In this document: in pieces, positions 5,266 through 5,581 of the stretch
How positions within the stretch are numbered: position 1 is the first letter of the stretch
Layout of the letters: every line of letters starts with the position of its first letter
Origin: CAWUJK01 sp964586815
GTDB taxonomy: Bacteria > Patescibacteriota > Gracilibacteria > BD1-5 > UBA6164
Reading direction: 5' to 3'
Length of the DNA stretch: 5,581 nt
NCBI GenBank assembly: GCA_964586815.1
Contig: CAZPIB010000053.1
Location: 1 to 5,581, forward strand
Notes under the pieces: model-generated
Told to the model about the DNA's origin: nothing
Databases searched by the model: none
Seen by the model: only the letters and a program-made list of their open reading frames with translations
Position numbers and translations under genes: made by a program

Positions 5266-5581
5266 TAAAATGTTTTATGTAATACTTCTTAAAATAATTT
5301 AAATTATTAAATATTTTTTCATTAGTTCAAACTCATATTTCTTTTGGTGAAATATCTAAAGTTATAAATCAATTATAAGAACTGGCTTTTAGCTTCATTA
5401 AAAAACTTTCAAGTGGAAGATATGAGGTCCCTCCTCAAGCATTTCATGGTAAAAGTCTTTTTTTAGGTCAATGTTATCAGATAAATATATATTTTTTATA
5501 CAAGACCCATAAAACGTTTGTTCGTTTATGATATATAATAAAAAAAAAGAGATTAAAAAAAAAAAAAGATTTATGGAAAAA
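5261..5581 (-). CDS. Partial, frameshifted TIM-barrel protein (AP endonuclease 2 / sugar-phosphate isomerase-like)
   Basis: The 5' part lies beyond the right edge. From 5473 down to the stop at 5261-5263, 70 residues read with TGA = Gly: LLPGNAGGG (7-15 of this segment), SYLPLESFLMKLKASSYNGF, ITLDISPKE, and a final helix. This resembles the end of xylose-isomerase-like TIM barrels (AP_endonuc_2), where a glycine-rich loop precedes a helix and an 'itLEisP' strand. The matching upstream strand, KNIYLSDN, is in another frame, open from 5475 to the window edge. The join needs a shift of one base, either around 5473 or in the run of seven A (minus strand) at 5458-5464. The far upstream part crosses T runs of 9 and 13 on the coding strand and reads as a Phe/Leu-rich stretch that may be unreliable. 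Possibly a pseudogene, a sequencing error or programmed slippage. Confidence 0.5.

Noticed and set aside
158..5473. UGA read as tryptophan (mycoplasma-type code 4)
   Set aside because: It would put Trp in the Walker A, GGGKGG, GAGNAG and NSGG motifs, where glycine is required. Real Trp positions (gdh YWDE, MltG EGW, TsaE IEWPE) are encoded by TGG.
5573..5581. ATGGAAAAA at the right edge as the start of a plus-strand gene
   Set aside because: Only three codons are visible, after an A13 run, and it overlaps the minus-strand reading frame.
1..5581. CRISPR array, insertion sequence or prophage genes
   Set aside because: There are no regularly spaced repeats, no transposase or integrase motifs, and all recognised genes are housekeeping types.

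Overview
The window is AT-rich DNA from a bacterium that reads UGA as glycine, as in the candidate phyla Absconditabacteria (SR1) and Gracilibacteria (NCBI table 25 or a relative). Under the standard code almost every gene here looks shattered. With UGA = Gly, six complete genes and two edge fragments read cleanly. The glycines that become visible are the invariant ones: all three glycines of the TsaE Walker A motif, most glycines in the glutamate dehydrogenase active site and nucleotide-binding loop, and the Gly next to a normal UGG Trp in the EGW motif of MltG. By hand count, about 60 of 88 glycines in the six complete genes are UGA. UGG remains Trp. The two phyla cannot be separated with certainty from this window.

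Layout, left to right. Positions 2-154 (+) hold the C-terminal end of a membrane protein. It converges, 3 bp apart, with tsaE (158-574, -), the ATPase for the t6A tRNA modification. tsaE diverges from a small stand-alone STAS-domain protein (685-1035, +). These two genes appear to share one palindromic -35 hexamer. After two AT-rich hairpins and a gene-free stretch of about 230 bp come rsmH (1353-2315, +) and an FtsL-like single-pass coiled-coil protein (2335-2703, +). This is a short remnant of the division and cell-wall (dcw) cluster, closed by a strong hairpin. A glutamate dehydrogenase gene (2759-4048, -) converges on it. It diverges from mltG (4224-5246, +), a membrane-bound lytic transglycosylase. 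A hairpin with the mltG stop codon in its loop separates mltG from a partial, frameshifted TIM-barrel gene (5261-5581, -) that runs off the right edge.

Genes for cell division and wall metabolism (rsmH, ftsL-like, mltG), translation fidelity (tsaE), amino-acid metabolism (gdh) and a signalling domain (STAS) are interleaved here. None of the starts shows a Shine-Dalgarno sequence. At several starts a -10-like element lies only 5-11 bp before the ATG, which suggests leaderless or nearly leaderless mRNAs.

The most unusual structure is the gdh/mltG divergent region. The first ten codons of these unrelated genes are almost identical in the same reading frame. They form a 37-bp inverted repeat (35/37) that brackets the 171-bp shared promoter region. 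Inversion between the arms would swap the two promoters and leave both proteins almost unchanged.
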